From: Rhodospirillales bacterium
GTDB taxonomy: Bacteria > Pseudomonadota > Alphaproteobacteria > Rhodospirillales > JASLLZ01
Assembly: GCA_030746775.1 (NCBI GenBank)
Contig: JASLLZ010000001.1
Location: 1-64,000 of the forward strand
Length of the DNA: 64,000 nucleotides
Direction: 5' to 3'
The first letter of the stretch is position 1; the number at the start of each line of letters is the position of its first letter. The notes beneath the pieces were generated by a model. The model saw only the letters and a list, made by a program, of their open reading frames with translations. It searched no databases and was not told the DNA's origin. Below are positions 41,395-50,664 of the stretch, one piece after another. The translations under genes were made by a program, and so were the position numbers.

Positions 41395-41619
41395 TTAAGT
41401 GAACAGGATCAGGAACGCGATCAGCAACGCATAGAGCGCCACCGCCTCGACCAGGGCGAATCCCAGCATGGCCAAGCCGAAGACCTGTCCGCGGGCCGCC
41501 GGATTGCGGGCGATGGAGCCGATCAGGGACGAGAAGATATTGCCGATGCCGGCGCCAACGCCGCCCAGGCCGATTACAGCCAAGCCGGCGCCCACCATTT
41601 TTGCCGCGTCTAGTTCCAT
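41395..41619 (-). CDS. atpE: ATP synthase Fo subunit c
   Basis: 74 residues forming a helical hairpin; the polar loop is RNPAARGQ and the proton-carrying glutamate lies in [10 protein letters not shown] of the second helix. No sodium-type ligand set is evident. Forms the rotating c-ring. Separated from atpB by a 171-base hairpin-rich gap. Confidence 0.96.
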   Translation of the reverse strand: MELDAAKMVGAGLAVIGLGGVGAGIGNIFSSLIGSIARNPAARGQVFGLAMLGFALVEAVALYALLIAFLILFT

Positions 41620-41680
41620 GGTCCTATGTCCTCGATTGGGTTTGGGTTATCGAATTCAATGTCGTTAAGAGCATAGCGAG

Positions 41681-41760
41681 ATTGTCCGGCACCGGCCCGC
41701 TCCGCCATCCCGCTACCCATAGGGGACAATGGCATCCGGTGGCCGGGAGGGAGAGCGGGC
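41681..41760 (-). promoter_or_regulatory. Alternative hairpins in the atpB-atpE gap
   Basis: Two overlapping inverted repeats: ATTGTCC/GGACAAT (41681-41687 and 41724-41730) and GCCCGCTC/GAGCGGGC (41695-41702 and 41753-41760). Their arms interleave, so only one can form at a time. Possible control of the higher yield of c-subunit needed per complex. Confidence 0.4.
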
Positions 41761-41790
41761 TGACGTCGTAACGTATCATCATAAAACGCC

Positions 41791-42516
41791 CTAATGCAGG
41801 TGAATGGCGTCGTTGAGGTAAAGGCAGGTCAGAATGGTAAAGACGTAGGCCTGGAGAAAGGCGACCAGAAACTCGAAGCCGGTCAGCGCCACGTCGACCG
41901 CCAGCGGCGCCCAGCCGCCAAGGATGCCCAGCGGTACCACGAAGCCGGCGAATACCTTCATCATGGTATGTCCGGCCATCATGTTGGCGAAAAGCCGGAT
42001 CGAAAGGCTCACCGGCCGCGACAGATACGAGACGATCTCGATCGGAATCAGAATCGGGGCCATGACGACGGGGACACCGGCGGGCATGAAAAAACTGAGA
42101 AAATGAAGCTTGTGGCGGACGATGCCGATGACCGTCACGCCCAGGAAGACCGTGATAGCCATGGCGAAGGTAACGATGATGTGGCTGGTGAAGGTAAAGC
42201 TGTAGGGCAAAAGCCCGATCAAATTGGCGAACAGAATGAACATGAACAACGAGAAGACGAAGGGAAAATACTTGCGCCCCTCGCTACCCACGTTGTCACG
42301 CACCATGCCGGCGATGAATTCGTAGCTGAGTTCCGCCATCGACTGCCAGCGCGTCGGCACCAGGGCGCGGCCCCGCATGCTGAGCATCAGGAACGTCGAC
42401 ACGCCGGCGACGGCGAACACCATGAACATGGCGGCATTGGTGAACGAGGCATCGACGCCGCCCAGGTGAATCGGGATTAACGTCTTGACTTCGAATTGCT
42501 GAAGTGGATTGGCCAC
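41791..42516 (-). CDS. atpB: ATP synthase Fo subunit a
   Basis: 241 residues, about six membrane helices. The essential arginine lies in SLSIRLFANMMAGH and the last helix has EFLVAFLQAYVFTIL. It forms the proton half-channels against the c-ring. Follows atpI by 27 bases. Confidence 0.95.
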   Translation of the reverse strand: MANPLQQFEVKTLIPIHLGGVDASFTNAAMFMVFAVAGVSTFLMLSMRGRALVPTRWQSMAELSYEFIAGMVRDNVGSEGRKYFPFVFSLFMFILFANLIGLLPYSFTFTSHIIVTFAMAITVFLGVTVIGIVRHKLHFLSFFMPAGVPVVMAPILIPIEIVSYLSRPVSLSIRLFANMMAGHTMMKVFAGFVVPLGILGGWAPLAVDVALTGFEFLVAFLQAYVFTILTCLYLNDAIHLH

Positions 42517-42543
42517 TTGGTCTCCCGCCCGCTACGCCTTTGT

Positions 42544-42918
42544 TTACTCTGTCCGCCCGATGGTCTCGTCATCGTCACTGGTTTTTTTCGCCGGCGGCCT
42601 CGCATAACCAGCGCCAAGACCGATTCCGCTGGCGGCGCGGTAGACGTTCAAAATTCCGGCCGCCGCGCCAAGGAAGAAGAACACGACCAGAAACAACGGC
42701 CCCGTTTCCAGCCAATGGTCAAGCAACAATCCGATTCCTACCCCGACAATGAGGGCCGCGATCAGCTCGGTACCGATGCGCATGGCCATTCCGAAGCCGC
42801 TCATCGAACCGCCGGGGCCGGCTGCTTCTTTCCCGGTGGCTGACCTCCGTTCGGCCTGGGCCTTGCGCAGCCGGGCATCAAGATCGCCGAGCCGCTTCCG
42901 AGGCTTGCCTTCGCTCAT
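42544..42918 (-). CDS. atpI: ATP synthase assembly protein AtpI
   Basis: 124 residues: a basic cytosolic N-terminus of about 40 residues, then two membrane helices (IGTELIAALIVGVGIGLLL; PLFLVVFFFLGAAAGILNVY). First gene of the Fo operon; AtpI helps c-ring assembly and may carry Mg2+. Typical of the AtpI/AtpQ family. Confidence 0.85.
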   Translation of the reverse strand: MSEGKPRKRLGDLDARLRKAQAERRSATGKEAAGPGGSMSGFGMAMRIGTELIAALIVGVGIGLLLDHWLETGPLFLVVFFFLGAAAGILNVYRAASGIGLGAGYARPPAKKTSDDDETIGRTE

Positions 42919-42975
42919 AAGGGATATGTGCCGATAACCCTCCCAATCGGCCGAAATCGTGCCAATTCGCGTCGC

Positions 42976-43004
42976 ACCTTACTGACCGGGTTTTGGCCTG
43001 TCAA
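42976..43004 (-). promoter_or_regulatory. Sigma-70-type promoter of the Fo operon
   Basis: On the minus strand TTGACA (42999-43004), exactly 17 bases, then TAAGGT (42976-42981), about 57 bases upstream of the atpI start. Confidence 0.6.
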
Positions 43005-43066
43005 CCCCAAACCCCCCACCATAACCATTTGAAATTATTGATAAAAGTTTACCTTTTCCGAGGTCT

Positions 43067-46000
43067 TCAGGCGGTAGCCCTTAGCTCTTCCGCCTCGCCC
43101 AAGTCTACCGACACCAGCTGCGAGACACCGCGCTCCGACATGGTCACGCCGAACAGCCGGTCCATGCGCGCCATGGTCATCCGGTGGTGGGTGATGATCA
43201 AGAAGCGCGTCTGACTGGAGTGGGCGATTTCCTCGACCAGATTGCAAAAGCGATCGACGTTGGCGTCGTCGAGTGGCGCGTCGACCTCGTCCATGACGCA
43301 GATCGGGGCTGGGTTGGTAAGGAAGACGGCGAACAGCAGCGCCAGTGCGGTCAACGCCTGCTCGCCGCCCGATAACAGGGAAAGGACCTGCAGGCGCTTG
43401 CCCGGCGGGCTGGCCATGATCTCCAGGCCGGCTTCCAGCGGGTCATCGGACTCGGTGAGCTGAAGATGGGCCCGCCCGCCGCCGAAGAGTCGCACGAACA
43501 AGTCGCGGAAATGTTGGTCGACCTGTTGGAACGAGGCGAGAAGCCGCTCGCGTCCTTCGCGGTTAAGCTCGGCGATGCCTTGGCGCAGTTTTTCGATGGC
43601 CTTGATCAAGTCGGCGCGCTCGCTCTCCAGGGACTCTATTTGTTGGCCCAACTCGGTCGCCTCGGCCTCGGCGCGTAGGTTGACCGGACCCATGGTGTCG
43701 CGCTCGCGCACCAGGCGTTCGACGCGCCTTTCCACGGCGTCGAGTTGCGGCGCCTCGGCGTCGTCGGCCAAACCGGCAATCTGGCGCAGGTCGTCGGGTC
43801 GGCAACCGAGACGCTCGGAGACCCGCTCCCTGAGCGCGCGGCAGGCCTGATCGGCCTGCTCGGCGGCGCCTTCGGCGCGCACCCTTGCCTCGCGCCCTTG
43901 GGCCAGATCGGCCTCGGCGGCGCGCAATTCCCTGTCGGCCTCGGCGAGCCGGTTCTCGGCCTCGGCCAGACTGTCGGCGGTGCCATTGCGCTCGCCTTCC
44001 GCCGTCTCGATGGTGCTCAGAAGCTGGCGCCGCTGAGCCGCGATTTCATCGGGCCGAGCCGCCAGATTCTCCAGTTCTCCGGCGATGACGCCGCGCCGCT
44101 CGTGCAATTGTTCGATGCGCGCCTGGGCGCCGTCCCGGCGCTGCCGCCAGTTTGCCAGTTCCTCGTTGATTTCGGCGGCGCGGCGGCGCCGGTTTTCAGC
44201 CTCGCGAAGCACCGCGTTAAGGGCGTCTTGGTGTTCGGACTGGTGGCTTCGGCTGGCGACGAAGGCGGTGCGCAAGTCCGCTACCCGTTGGCGCCCAGCG
44301 GACGGATCGCCCACGGCGGCAAGGTCCTTGGCGGCCTCCGTCCCCCGGCTTTCGGTTTCGGCCAGGTCGGCGGCGATGGTTTCGGCCGTATCGGCCAGTC
44401 CGGCCAGGCGCGAGGCGTGCCGCGCCACCCGCTCCTTCAAGTCGGCCTGGGTGTCGCGTGCCTCTACGTAGGCGGCATCGGCTTCGCGGACCGCCTCGCG
44501 CGCCGCCGCCTCGGCCGCCGCCGCGGTCTCACCGGCTTGGCGCGCCTTGTCGGCGGCACCTTCGGCGTCGGCCAGGGTCTTCGCCGCCTCGGCGATGCGT
44601 TTGCGGACCGTGGCGAGGCGATTGCGCTGCTCGAGGCGGGCGGCGGCGGCGGTCGCCGCTCCGGCGCTGACCGTATAGCCGTCCCAGCGCCACAGCGCCC
44701 CGTCGCGGCTGACCAGTCTTTGTCCCTGGGCCAGACGAACGGCGAGACGCCGGCCCGCCGCGTCGTCGGCGACGACGCCGATCTGCCCCAAGCGTCGGTC
44801 CAAAGCCGGCGGCGCCAGGACGAAGCGGTTCAGGGGCTCTGTTCCGTCGGGCAGGGCAGGGATGGTGTCGAGCGGCGCCAGGGCGTGCCAATGCACCGGC
44901 GCCGCTTCGTCGGTCGGCGCCGAGAGATCTTCGCCCAGGGCGGCGCCGAGGGCGGACTCGTAACCGGCCTCGACGGCCACGGCGTCGATGACCGGCGGCC
45001 ACAGTTCCGACCCTTCGGACTCCAGGATGTCGGCCAAGGCCTGCTCCTCGGCTTCGAGGCGCGCCAAGGCGGTCCCCGCCGTGTGGCTCTTGCCCAAGGT
45101 GCGTGTCGTCGCCGCCTCGGCTTCGGCGCGCGCCGCTTCGGTCCGGTCGGCCTCGGCGCGCGCCGCGTCGAGGCCGTGGCGGGCGGTATCCAGTGCCGCC
45201 GCCGCCGCATCCAAGGCGGCGCCGTCGACCGACTGGTCCTTCAATTGGTCCCTTTGGCCGGTCACGTCGGCGGCGCGGGCATCGAGCCGCTGGCGGCGTT
45301 CTTCAACCTCAGCCATGCGGCGTGTGAGGTCGGCGTGGCGTGCTTCGTCGGCGGCCACCCGCTCGGTAAGTTCGGTGAGCCGCGTCTCGGTTTCCTCGCT
45401 TTCCCTGGTGGCCGCCGTCAAGCGTTCCTCGGCCTCGCCGCGCAATTCGTCTTCGCCGACGCGGGCCGCGTCGATCTCGCCCAGTTCGGCTTCCAGGCGC
45501 CGAACGGCGGTCGTGGCATCGGCGGCCAGGGCCTTCTCGCGTTCGGTGTCGGCGACGACATGGTCGAGGCGGGTTCGGCACTCGCGCTCCGCCTCCGCCG
45601 CGCGTTGTTCTTCGCTATCCAGATTCTCGCGCGCCAGGACAAGACGTTGCAGTCCCGCCGCCGCCTTGGCCTCGGCCTGACGCAACTCGGGAAGCCCGGC
45701 CGCCGCCTCCGCCTGGTGTACCGCCCGGGCGCCGGCCCGCTTGGTGTGCTCGGTCACCTTGCCCTCCGCCACGGCAAGGGCGGTGCGGTTGGTCTCAAGG
45801 ACGTCAAGCGCGGCGCGCCAACGGACCAGAAACAACGCCGCCTCGGCGCGCCGAATGTGATCGCTGATGTTGCGATAGCGGTTCGCCTGACGAGCCTGTT
45901 TCTTGAGGCTTTGAAGCTGCGCCGCAAGGGTGATCAGGATATCGTCGAGGCGCTCGAGGTTGGTTTCGGCGCCGCGCAGGCGCAATTCGGCTTCGTGGCG

Positions 46001-46531
46001 GCGTGAATGCAGGCCGGTGATGCCGGCCGCTTCCTCGAGGAGGGCGCGGCGATTGACCGGCTTGGCGGCGATGACGGCGCTGACGCGGCCTTGACTGACC
46101 AGCGCCGTCGACCGTGCCCCGGTGGCCGAGTCGGCGAACAAGAGTTGGACGTCGCGGGCCCGCACCTCCTTGCCGTTGACGCGGTAAGTGGACCCGCTGC
46201 CACGCTCGATTCGGCGACCGACCTCAAGGTCCTCGAACTCGTTGAACTGGGCCGGAGCGGCGCGTTCGGAGTTGTCGAGGTCGAGCAGGACCTCGGCGAT
46301 GTTGCGCGGCGGCCGGTCGGAGGTGCCGCCGAAGATGACGTCGTCCATCTCGCCGCCGCGTATCTGCTTGGCCGACGTCTCGCCCATCACCCAGCGCAGT
46401 CCCTCGACCAGGTTCGACTTGCCGCAGCCGTTGGGGCCGACGATACCGGTCAGACCGGGCTCGATGGAAAGTTCCGTCGCCTCGACGAAGGACTTGAAGC
46501 CGGTAAGCCGCAGCTTGTTGAATTGTATCAA
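43067..46531 (-). CDS. smc: Chromosome segregation ATPase Smc
   Basis: 1154 residues. Walker A GPNGCGKS at residues 32-39, two very long coiled-coil arms rich in A/E/R, a hinge around residues 500-640 (near VEAGYESALGAALGEDL), signature LLSGGEQALTALAL near 1055 and Walker B CVMDEVDAPLDDAN. Condensin core subunit. It appears to start with TTG (46529-46531) 15 bases after the upstream gene; the sequence from this codon matches the usual N-terminus. Order DsbA-like then smc is common in alphaproteobacteria. Confidence 0.95.
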   Translation of the reverse strand: MIQFNKLRLTGFKSFVEATELSIEPGLTGIVGPNGCGKSNLVEGLRWVMGETSAKQIRGGEMDDVIFGGTSDRPPRNIAEVLLDLDNSERAAPAQFNEFEDLEVGRRIERGSGSTYRVNGKEVRARDVQLLFADSATGARSTALVSQGRVSAVIAAKPVNRRALLEEAAGITGLHSRRHEAELRLRGAETNLERLDDILITLAAQLQSLKKQARQANRYRNISDHIRRAEAALFLVRWRAALDVLETNRTALAVAEGKVTEHTKRAGARAVHQAEAAAGLPELRQAEAKAAAGLQRLVLARENLDSEEQRAAEAERECRTRLDHVVADTEREKALAADATTAVRRLEAELGEIDAARVGEDELRGEAEERLTAATRESEETETRLTELTERVAADEARHADLTRRMAEVEERRQRLDARAADVTGQRDQLKDQSVDGAALDAAAAALDTARHGLDAARAEADRTEAARAEAEAATTRTLGKSHTAGTALARLEAEEQALADILESEGSELWPPVIDAVAVEAGYESALGAALGEDLSAPTDEAAPVHWHALAPLDTIPALPDGTEPLNRFVLAPPALDRRLGQIGVVADDAAGRRLAVRLAQGQRLVSRDGALWRWDGYTVSAGAATAAAARLEQRNRLATVRKRIAEAAKTLADAEGAADKARQAGETAAAAEAAAREAVREADAAYVEARDTQADLKERVARHASRLAGLADTAETIAADLAETESRGTEAAKDLAAVGDPSAGRQRVADLRTAFVASRSHQSEHQDALNAVLREAENRRRRAAEINEELANWRQRRDGAQARIEQLHERRGVIAGELENLAARPDEIAAQRRQLLSTIETAEGERNGTADSLAEAENRLAEADRELRAAEADLAQGREARVRAEGAAEQADQACRALRERVSERLGCRPDDLRQIAGLADDAEAPQLDAVERRVERLVRERDTMGPVNLRAEAEATELGQQIESLESERADLIKAIEKLRQGIAELNREGRERLLASFQQVDQHFRDLFVRLFGGGRAHLQLTESDDPLEAGLEIMASPPGKRLQVLSLLSGGEQALTALALLFAVFLTNPAPICVMDEVDAPLDDANVDRFCNLVEEIAHSSQTRFLIITHHRMTMARMDRLFGVTMSERGVSQLVSVDLGEAEELRATA

Positions 46532-46546
46532 CGCCTTGACCCGTCC

Positions 46547-47269
46547 CTACTTTTTGCTCTTGAGGGCCTCTTCGATGACTGTTTGGAAGTCCTCGAAGGG
46601 AAGCGGGCCGGTGACCTTCACGCCGTCGATCAGGAAGGTTGGCGTCGATTCGATACCGAAGCGCGTCTGGGCCTCGCCGACGCGCTCCTGAATGCCCTTC
46701 AAAAGGGCCTCGTTATTAAGGCAGGCATCGAACTCGGCCTTGCCGATGCCGCCAAAGCGGGCGACGCGCTCAAGCTCCTTGCGTGGATCCTTGCTGGTCG
46801 CCCAGGACTGCTGACCGCGGAACAGAATTTCGAGAAAACCGAAATACCGTTCCGGCTTTCCGCAGCGGGCCAGCATGGCCGCCGCCAGGGCCAGGGCCAC
46901 CGGCCGGGTCAGGAAGTCGTTGTAAATCAGCTTCACCTTGCCGGTGTCGATATAGGCCTTCTTGATTTTGGGCAGGGCTTCGCGGTGGAAGGTGGCGCAA
47001 TGGGGGCAGGTCAGGGACGAGAATTCTTCCATGGTGACCGGGGCGTCGGCGCTGCCCATCACCCGTCTGGCCAGCATGGCGCCGAGCGGACCTTGCTCTT
47101 CGGCCGGCGTTCGCCGCGCCACCTGAGGTTCCTTGGCCGCCTCGACCCCTGGGGCCGGTTGCTCGGTGGCCACGAGTGGAGAGCGGTCTTCGCCCGGCCA
47201 TTCCTTGGCCCCGAACCAAAGCGCACCGACAACCACGATGGCCCCTATGATATACGACATATTACGCAA
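46547..47269 (-). CDS. DsbA-family thiol:disulfide protein
   Basis: 240 residues. N-terminal membrane anchor or signal (MSYIIGAIVVVGALWFGAK), then a thioredoxin-like DsbA domain with active site CPHC in SSLTCPHCATF and the cis-proline in TPTFLIDG. Similar to the anchored thiol-disulfide proteins (DsbA/ScsC/BdbD type) next to smc in this class. Likely oxidises or isomerises periplasmic disulfides. Confidence 0.9.
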   Translation of the reverse strand: MRNMSYIIGAIVVVGALWFGAKEWPGEDRSPLVATEQPAPGVEAAKEPQVARRTPAEEQGPLGAMLARRVMGSADAPVTMEEFSSLTCPHCATFHREALPKIKKAYIDTGKVKLIYNDFLTRPVALALAAAMLARCGKPERYFGFLEILFRGQQSWATSKDPRKELERVARFGGIGKAEFDACLNNEALLKGIQERVGEAQTRFGIESTPTFLIDGVKVTGPLPFEDFQTVIEEALKSKK

Positions 47270-47299
47270 GCTAGACCCTCATACTACTAGATGTTGATT

Positions 47300-47328
47300 A
47301 CTATAATTTCGCCTGGGCGAGTCCACAA
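47300..47328 (-). promoter_or_regulatory. Promoter of the DsbA-like/smc operon
   Basis: Minus strand TTGTGG (47323-47328), 17 bases, TATAGT (47300-47305), 31 bases from the start at 47269. Confidence 0.5.
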
Positions 47329-47396
47329 GCACCGATCGCGGCGGCCGGTGATAAAAATACGGCCCGCGGGCGGCCCGGGCGGCCCCGGCGGCGGAG

Positions 47397-47900
47397 TTAT
47401 ACGTCATTTTTTTTTGGCTGTCCCTTGTCGCTCGCCGCCACGACCCGTCCCAGGGCGTCGAGGGCGGCGCGCAGGTCTTCGTCCTCGATGGCGGCCAGGC
47501 GATCGGCGAGGTCCTTTTTCTCGCTCCGGTCAAGGGCGCGCGGCGCCGGCCTTGGCGGGGCCTTGGCGGGCGGCAGGGGGCCGTGGACGATCCTTAGGCG
47601 CTCGACCGAGCGATAGCCGAAATAGCCGTTGATGCGGTCCAGGAGTTGCGGTTCCAGGTGCTGTAATTCGGCCGCCAGGGCACCGCTGTCGACGCGCAGG
47701 TGGAGGATGCCGCGATCACGTCCGCCGCCTTGATAGGCGATCCTCTCGGGCACCGTGTGGGCCGCCAGGTGGCGGCCGACGATGGCCGGCCATTCGGTGA
47801 TCACGGCACCGCCGGCGAAGCCGCGCTTGCCGAAGATCGGCCGCGTTACCTTGTTCAGCGCTCCCGCCAGGGCGCGCGGGCCGCCGCCTCTTTTCGCCAT
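47397..47900 (-). CDS. DUF721 / DciA-like protein
   Basis: 167 residues. N-terminal DUF721 domain with the pattern WPAIVGRHLAAHTVPERI and LHLRVDSGALAAELQHLEPQLLDRIN (split here for length), as in DciA, the replicative helicase loader/operator of bacteria lacking DnaC. The C-terminal part is charged and divergent. The ATG at 47900 (MAKRGG) is chosen over an upstream in-frame start because it fits the domain and lies beyond the promoter. Divergent from mutY. Confidence 0.8.
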   Translation of the reverse strand: MAKRGGGPRALAGALNKVTRPIFGKRGFAGGAVITEWPAIVGRHLAAHTVPERIAYQGGGRDRGILHLRVDSGALAAELQHLEPQLLDRINGYFGYRSVERLRIVHGPLPPAKAPPRPAPRALDRSEKKDLADRLAAIEDEDLRAALDALGRVVAASDKGQPKKNDV

Positions 47901-47917
47901 CGGCGTCTCCGTTAGGA

Positions 47918-47969
47918 TTGTCGGACCGAGGGGCCGGGGTATGGTACGGTCGGGGGTAGGCCGACACAA
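47918..47969. promoter_or_regulatory. Face-to-face promoters of mutY and the DciA-like gene
   Basis: Plus strand: TTGTCG (47918-47923), 16 bases, TATGGT (47940-47945) toward mutY. Minus strand: TTGTGT (47964-47969), 17 bases, TACCAT (47941-47946) toward the DUF721 gene. The two -10 elements occupy the same bases. Confidence 0.4.
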
Positions 47970-47989
47970 CAACCAACACCGCGATTGCC

Positions 47990-49033
47990 ATGGCCGCCGA
48001 TCTCAGCCGCCGCCTTCTCGCCTGGTACGACGGCCACGCCCGCGCCCTGCCATGGCGGACGGTGGGCGGCGGCCGCCCCGATCCCTATCGGGTGTGGGTG
48101 TCCGAGGTGATGCTGCAACAGACCACGGTGGCGACGGTGGTGCCCTATTTCAACCGGTTCATCGAACGGTGGCCGGACGTCGGCGCGCTTGCCCGGGCAT
48201 CGCTCGACGATGTCCTCCATGCCTGGCAGGGCCTTGGATATTACGCCCGCGCCCGCAATCTGCACGCCTGCGCCCGGGTCGTGGCGCAGGAGAAGGGCGG
48301 GCGCTTTCCCGACAGCGAAGAGGGTCTTGGCGCCTTGCCCGGCATCGGCACCTATACGGCCGCCGCCATCGCCGCCATCGCGTTCTCGAGACGGGTCGCC
48401 GCCGTGGACGGCAACGTGGCCCGCGTGCTCGCCCGCCTGTTCGCCGTCGACGACCCTCTGCCCGGCGGCGGGGCGCGGTTGCGATCCCTGGCCCGCGACC
48501 TGGTTCCCGCCCGGCGGCCGGGCGATTTCGCCCAGGCGATGATGGACCTCGGCGCGACCCTGTGCACCCCCAGCCGTCCCGATTGCGGGCGCTGTCCCTG
48601 GTCATCGGCCTGTGTCGCCGGGCGCGCCGGCAAGGCCGAGGCCTATCCCGTCCGCCGGCCCGCCAAGGCCAAGCCGGTACGCCGCGGCGTCGCCTTTTGG
48701 ACCTTGCGCGCCGACGGTTGCTTGCTTTTGCGCCGGCGCCCCGAAAACGGGCTGCTGGGCGGCATGATGGAGGTGCCATCCACGGATTGGCGGGCCGGCG
48801 AATGGACCTTCGCCGAAGCGCGCCGCCAGGCGCCGGCGACGGCGCGCTGGCGCCGCGTACCGGGCGTGGTGCGCCACACGTTTACCCATTTTCATCTTGA
48901 GTTGTCGGTGCTTGTCGGGCGCCCCAAGGCGGCTGCGACGGCCGGCGTCTGGTGTCGGCCGTCGCGCCTCGGCGACTACGCGCTTCCCACCGTGATGAAA
49001 AAAGTGGCGCGATTGGTCGCTCAATCGTCGTAG
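47990..49033 (+). CDS. mutY: A/G-specific adenine DNA glycosylase MutY
   Basis: 347 residues. Helix-hairpin-helix with [17 protein letters not shown] and the catalytic Asp in [12 protein letters not shown], iron-sulfur cluster cysteines C-x6-C-x2-C-x5-C ([17 protein letters not shown]), and a C-terminal NUDIX-like domain that recognises 8-oxoG. Removes A paired with 8-oxoguanine. Its 3' end overlaps apt tail-to-tail by 13 bases. Confidence 0.94.
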   Translation: MAADLSRRLLAWYDGHARALPWRTVGGGRPDPYRVWVSEVMLQQTTVATVVPYFNRFIERWPDVGALARASLDDVLHAWQGLGYYARARNLHACARVVAQEKGGRFPDSEEGLGALPGIGTYTAAAIAAIAFSRRVAAVDGNVARVLARLFAVDDPLPGGGARLRSLARDLVPARRPGDFAQAMMDLGATLCTPSRPDCGRCPWSSACVAGRAGKAEAYPVRRPAKAKPVRRGVAFWTLRADGCLLLRRRPENGLLGGMMEVPSTDWRAGEWTFAEARRQAPATARWRRVPGVVRHTFTHFHLELSVLVGRPKAAATAGVWCRPSRLGDYALPTVMKKVARLVAQSS

Positions 49034-49536
49034 GCGACCAGGGTGTCGAAGGGCACGTCCAACTTGGCCCGCCCGCCAAGGAAATTGAGCTCGACCATGC
49101 AGGCGGCGCCGACGACCTCGGCGCCGACCTTGCGGAACAGATCGATAGAGGCCGCCAAGGTGCCGCCGGTCGCCAGCAGGTCGTCCAAGATCACTACCCG
49201 CTGTCCCGGTTGAACGGCGTCGTCTTGTATCTCGATGGTGTCGGTGCCGTATTCGAGGGCGTATTGGTGAGAATTGGTCGGTCCGGGAAGCTTGCCCTTC
49301 TTACGCACCATGACGAACCCCAAACCTAACTTGAGCGCCAGGGGCGCGGCGACCAGGAAGCCGCGCGATTCGATGCCGGCAAGGACGTCGGGCCGGTGTT
49401 GGCTGATCAGCTTGGCCATGCGCCCCATGGCGACCTGCCAGGCATCGGGTTCGGCCAGCAAGGTGGAGATGTCGTAAAACAGGATGCCGGGATTGGGAAA
49501 GTCGGGAATGGCCCGAATATGGTCCTTGATATCCAT
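49021..49536 (-). CDS. apt: Adenine phosphoribosyltransferase
   Basis: 171 residues. PRPP-binding motif [13 protein letters not shown] near residue 125, preceded by [16 protein letters not shown]-terminus [19 protein letters not shown] is typical of Apt. Converts adenine and PRPP to AMP. Convergent with mutY. Confidence 0.95.
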   Translation of the reverse strand: MDIKDHIRAIPDFPNPGILFYDISTLLAEPDAWQVAMGRMAKLISQHRPDVLAGIESRGFLVAAPLALKLGLGFVMVRKKGKLPGPTNSHQYALEYGTDTIEIQDDAVQPGQRVVILDDLLATGGTLAASIDLFRKVGAEVVGAACMVELNFLGGRAKLDVPFDTLVAYDD

Positions 49537-49640
49537 GGATCACCGCAATTGGGAAGGGATGAAAAAACACCGCCGGTCCATCCTAGCGCGCCGGTTCTCC
49601 ATCGGCAATTCGTTGCAGGTGCCCCTGGTTGGACAAGGAA

Positions 49641-49689
49641 CCATTTGTTTCAATTTTCGCCGCCGTGGTTCATTTGTTTGCATTTGTGG
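49641..49689 (+). promoter_or_regulatory. Paired CATTTG motifs upstream of the RpiR-type regulator
   Basis: CCATTTGTTTCAATTT (49641-49656) and TCATTTGTTTGCATTTGT (49670-49687), CATTTG spacing 29 bases, with a further partial copy at 49680. The same kind of pair with 30-base spacing precedes the TAXI transporter genes (52000-52044). Likely binding sites of the regulator itself. Confidence 0.5.
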
Positions 49690-49743
49690 CGCCGCCCGGA
49701 TTACCATTGGCATTCGTCCTTGGTCACGGGAAGACCGGCTTCG

Positions 49744-50664
49744 ATGGATTTCAACGACCTTTCGCGGCAAATCGCGGATATGTTCCCGCGCCTCAGTCCC
49801 CAGTTGCAACGCGCCGCGCATCACGTCTTGCAGCGTCCCGACGACGTGGCGCTGAAGTCCATGCGCAAGGTTGCCGCCGATGCCGAGGTTCACCCTTCGA
49901 CCATGGTGCGCCTGGCGCGCGCCTTCGACTTCGAAAGCTATACCGGGTTTCGCGAACCCTTTCAGCAGCGCCTGCGCCTGCGCCCCACTACCTATCTGGA
50001 TCGGGCGCGCGACTTGCAAGAGTGCGGCGCCGGCGAGGAGGCCTCCATTCTTCTGCGCGACGTGGTGACCACCCATGGCGCCAATCTGCGCGAGTGTTTC
50101 GAAATCAACGGGCCGGACACCTTCCTGGCCTGTGCCGATGCCTTGTCCGAGGCACGGCGTATCTTCGTCGTCGGCGTCAGGGGGTATTACCCGGTCGCAT
50201 TCTTCTTCCATTACGTCTACCGGATGTTTCGCCCCAACTCCATACTGATCGACGGGCGCGGGGCCACGTTGATCGACGACCTGCGCGTTATCGATTCCGA
50301 CGACGTCATCTTGGCCATCAGCGTCCATCCCTATTCATACGAGTCCGTCAAGGCGGTGGAGTACGCCAAGAAACGGGGCGCCACGACGGTGGTCGTCACC
50401 GACAGTCTGGTCTCTCCCCTTGTCGAGAGTGGCGACAACGTGCTCATCGCCAACGACAAAAGCCCGTCGTTCTTCCATTCCGTCGCCCCGGCCATGGCGG
50501 TAGTCGAGTCCCTGATCGTCCTGATGGTGGCGCGCGGCGGCGAGGAAACATTGTGCGCCATCGAGGACAGCGAGCGCCATCTGAGGGAAGTCAAGGCCTA
50601 TTGGAATCAGAGCGTGAAACCGACAGGCAAATCATTGAGGCCGAGGGGGCCGCGAAGTCCATGA
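49744..50664 (+). CDS. MurR/RpiR family transcriptional regulator
   Basis: 306 residues. N-terminal helix-turn-helix of the RpiR type (LQRAAHHVLQRPDDVALKSMRKVAADAEVHPSTMVRLARAF split over about residues 20-60) and a SIS sugar-isomerase-like domain (RRIFVVGVRGYYP to AISVHPYSYE). Such regulators sense phosphosugars or related metabolites. ATG 49744; overlaps the aminotransferase start by 4 bases, so it probably controls the downstream catabolic/TRAP genes. Confidence 0.88.
   Translation: MDFNDLSRQIADMFPRLSPQLQRAAHHVLQRPDDVALKSMRKVAADAEVHPSTMVRLARAFDFESYTGFREPFQQRLRLRPTTYLDRARDLQECGAGEEASILLRDVVTTHGANLRECFEINGPDTFLACADALSEARRIFVVGVRGYYPVAFFFHYVYRMFRPNSILIDGRGATLIDDLRVIDSDDVILAISVHPYSYESVKAVEYAKKRGATTVVVTDSLVSPLVESGDNVLIANDKSPSFFHSVAPAMAVVESLIVLMVARGGEETLCAIEDSERHLREVKAYWNQSVKPTGKSLRPRGPRSP

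Noticed and set aside
43745..46006. 753-codon open frame antisense to smc
   Set aside because: Low-complexity Gly/Arg/Leu-rich shadow of the smc coding strand.
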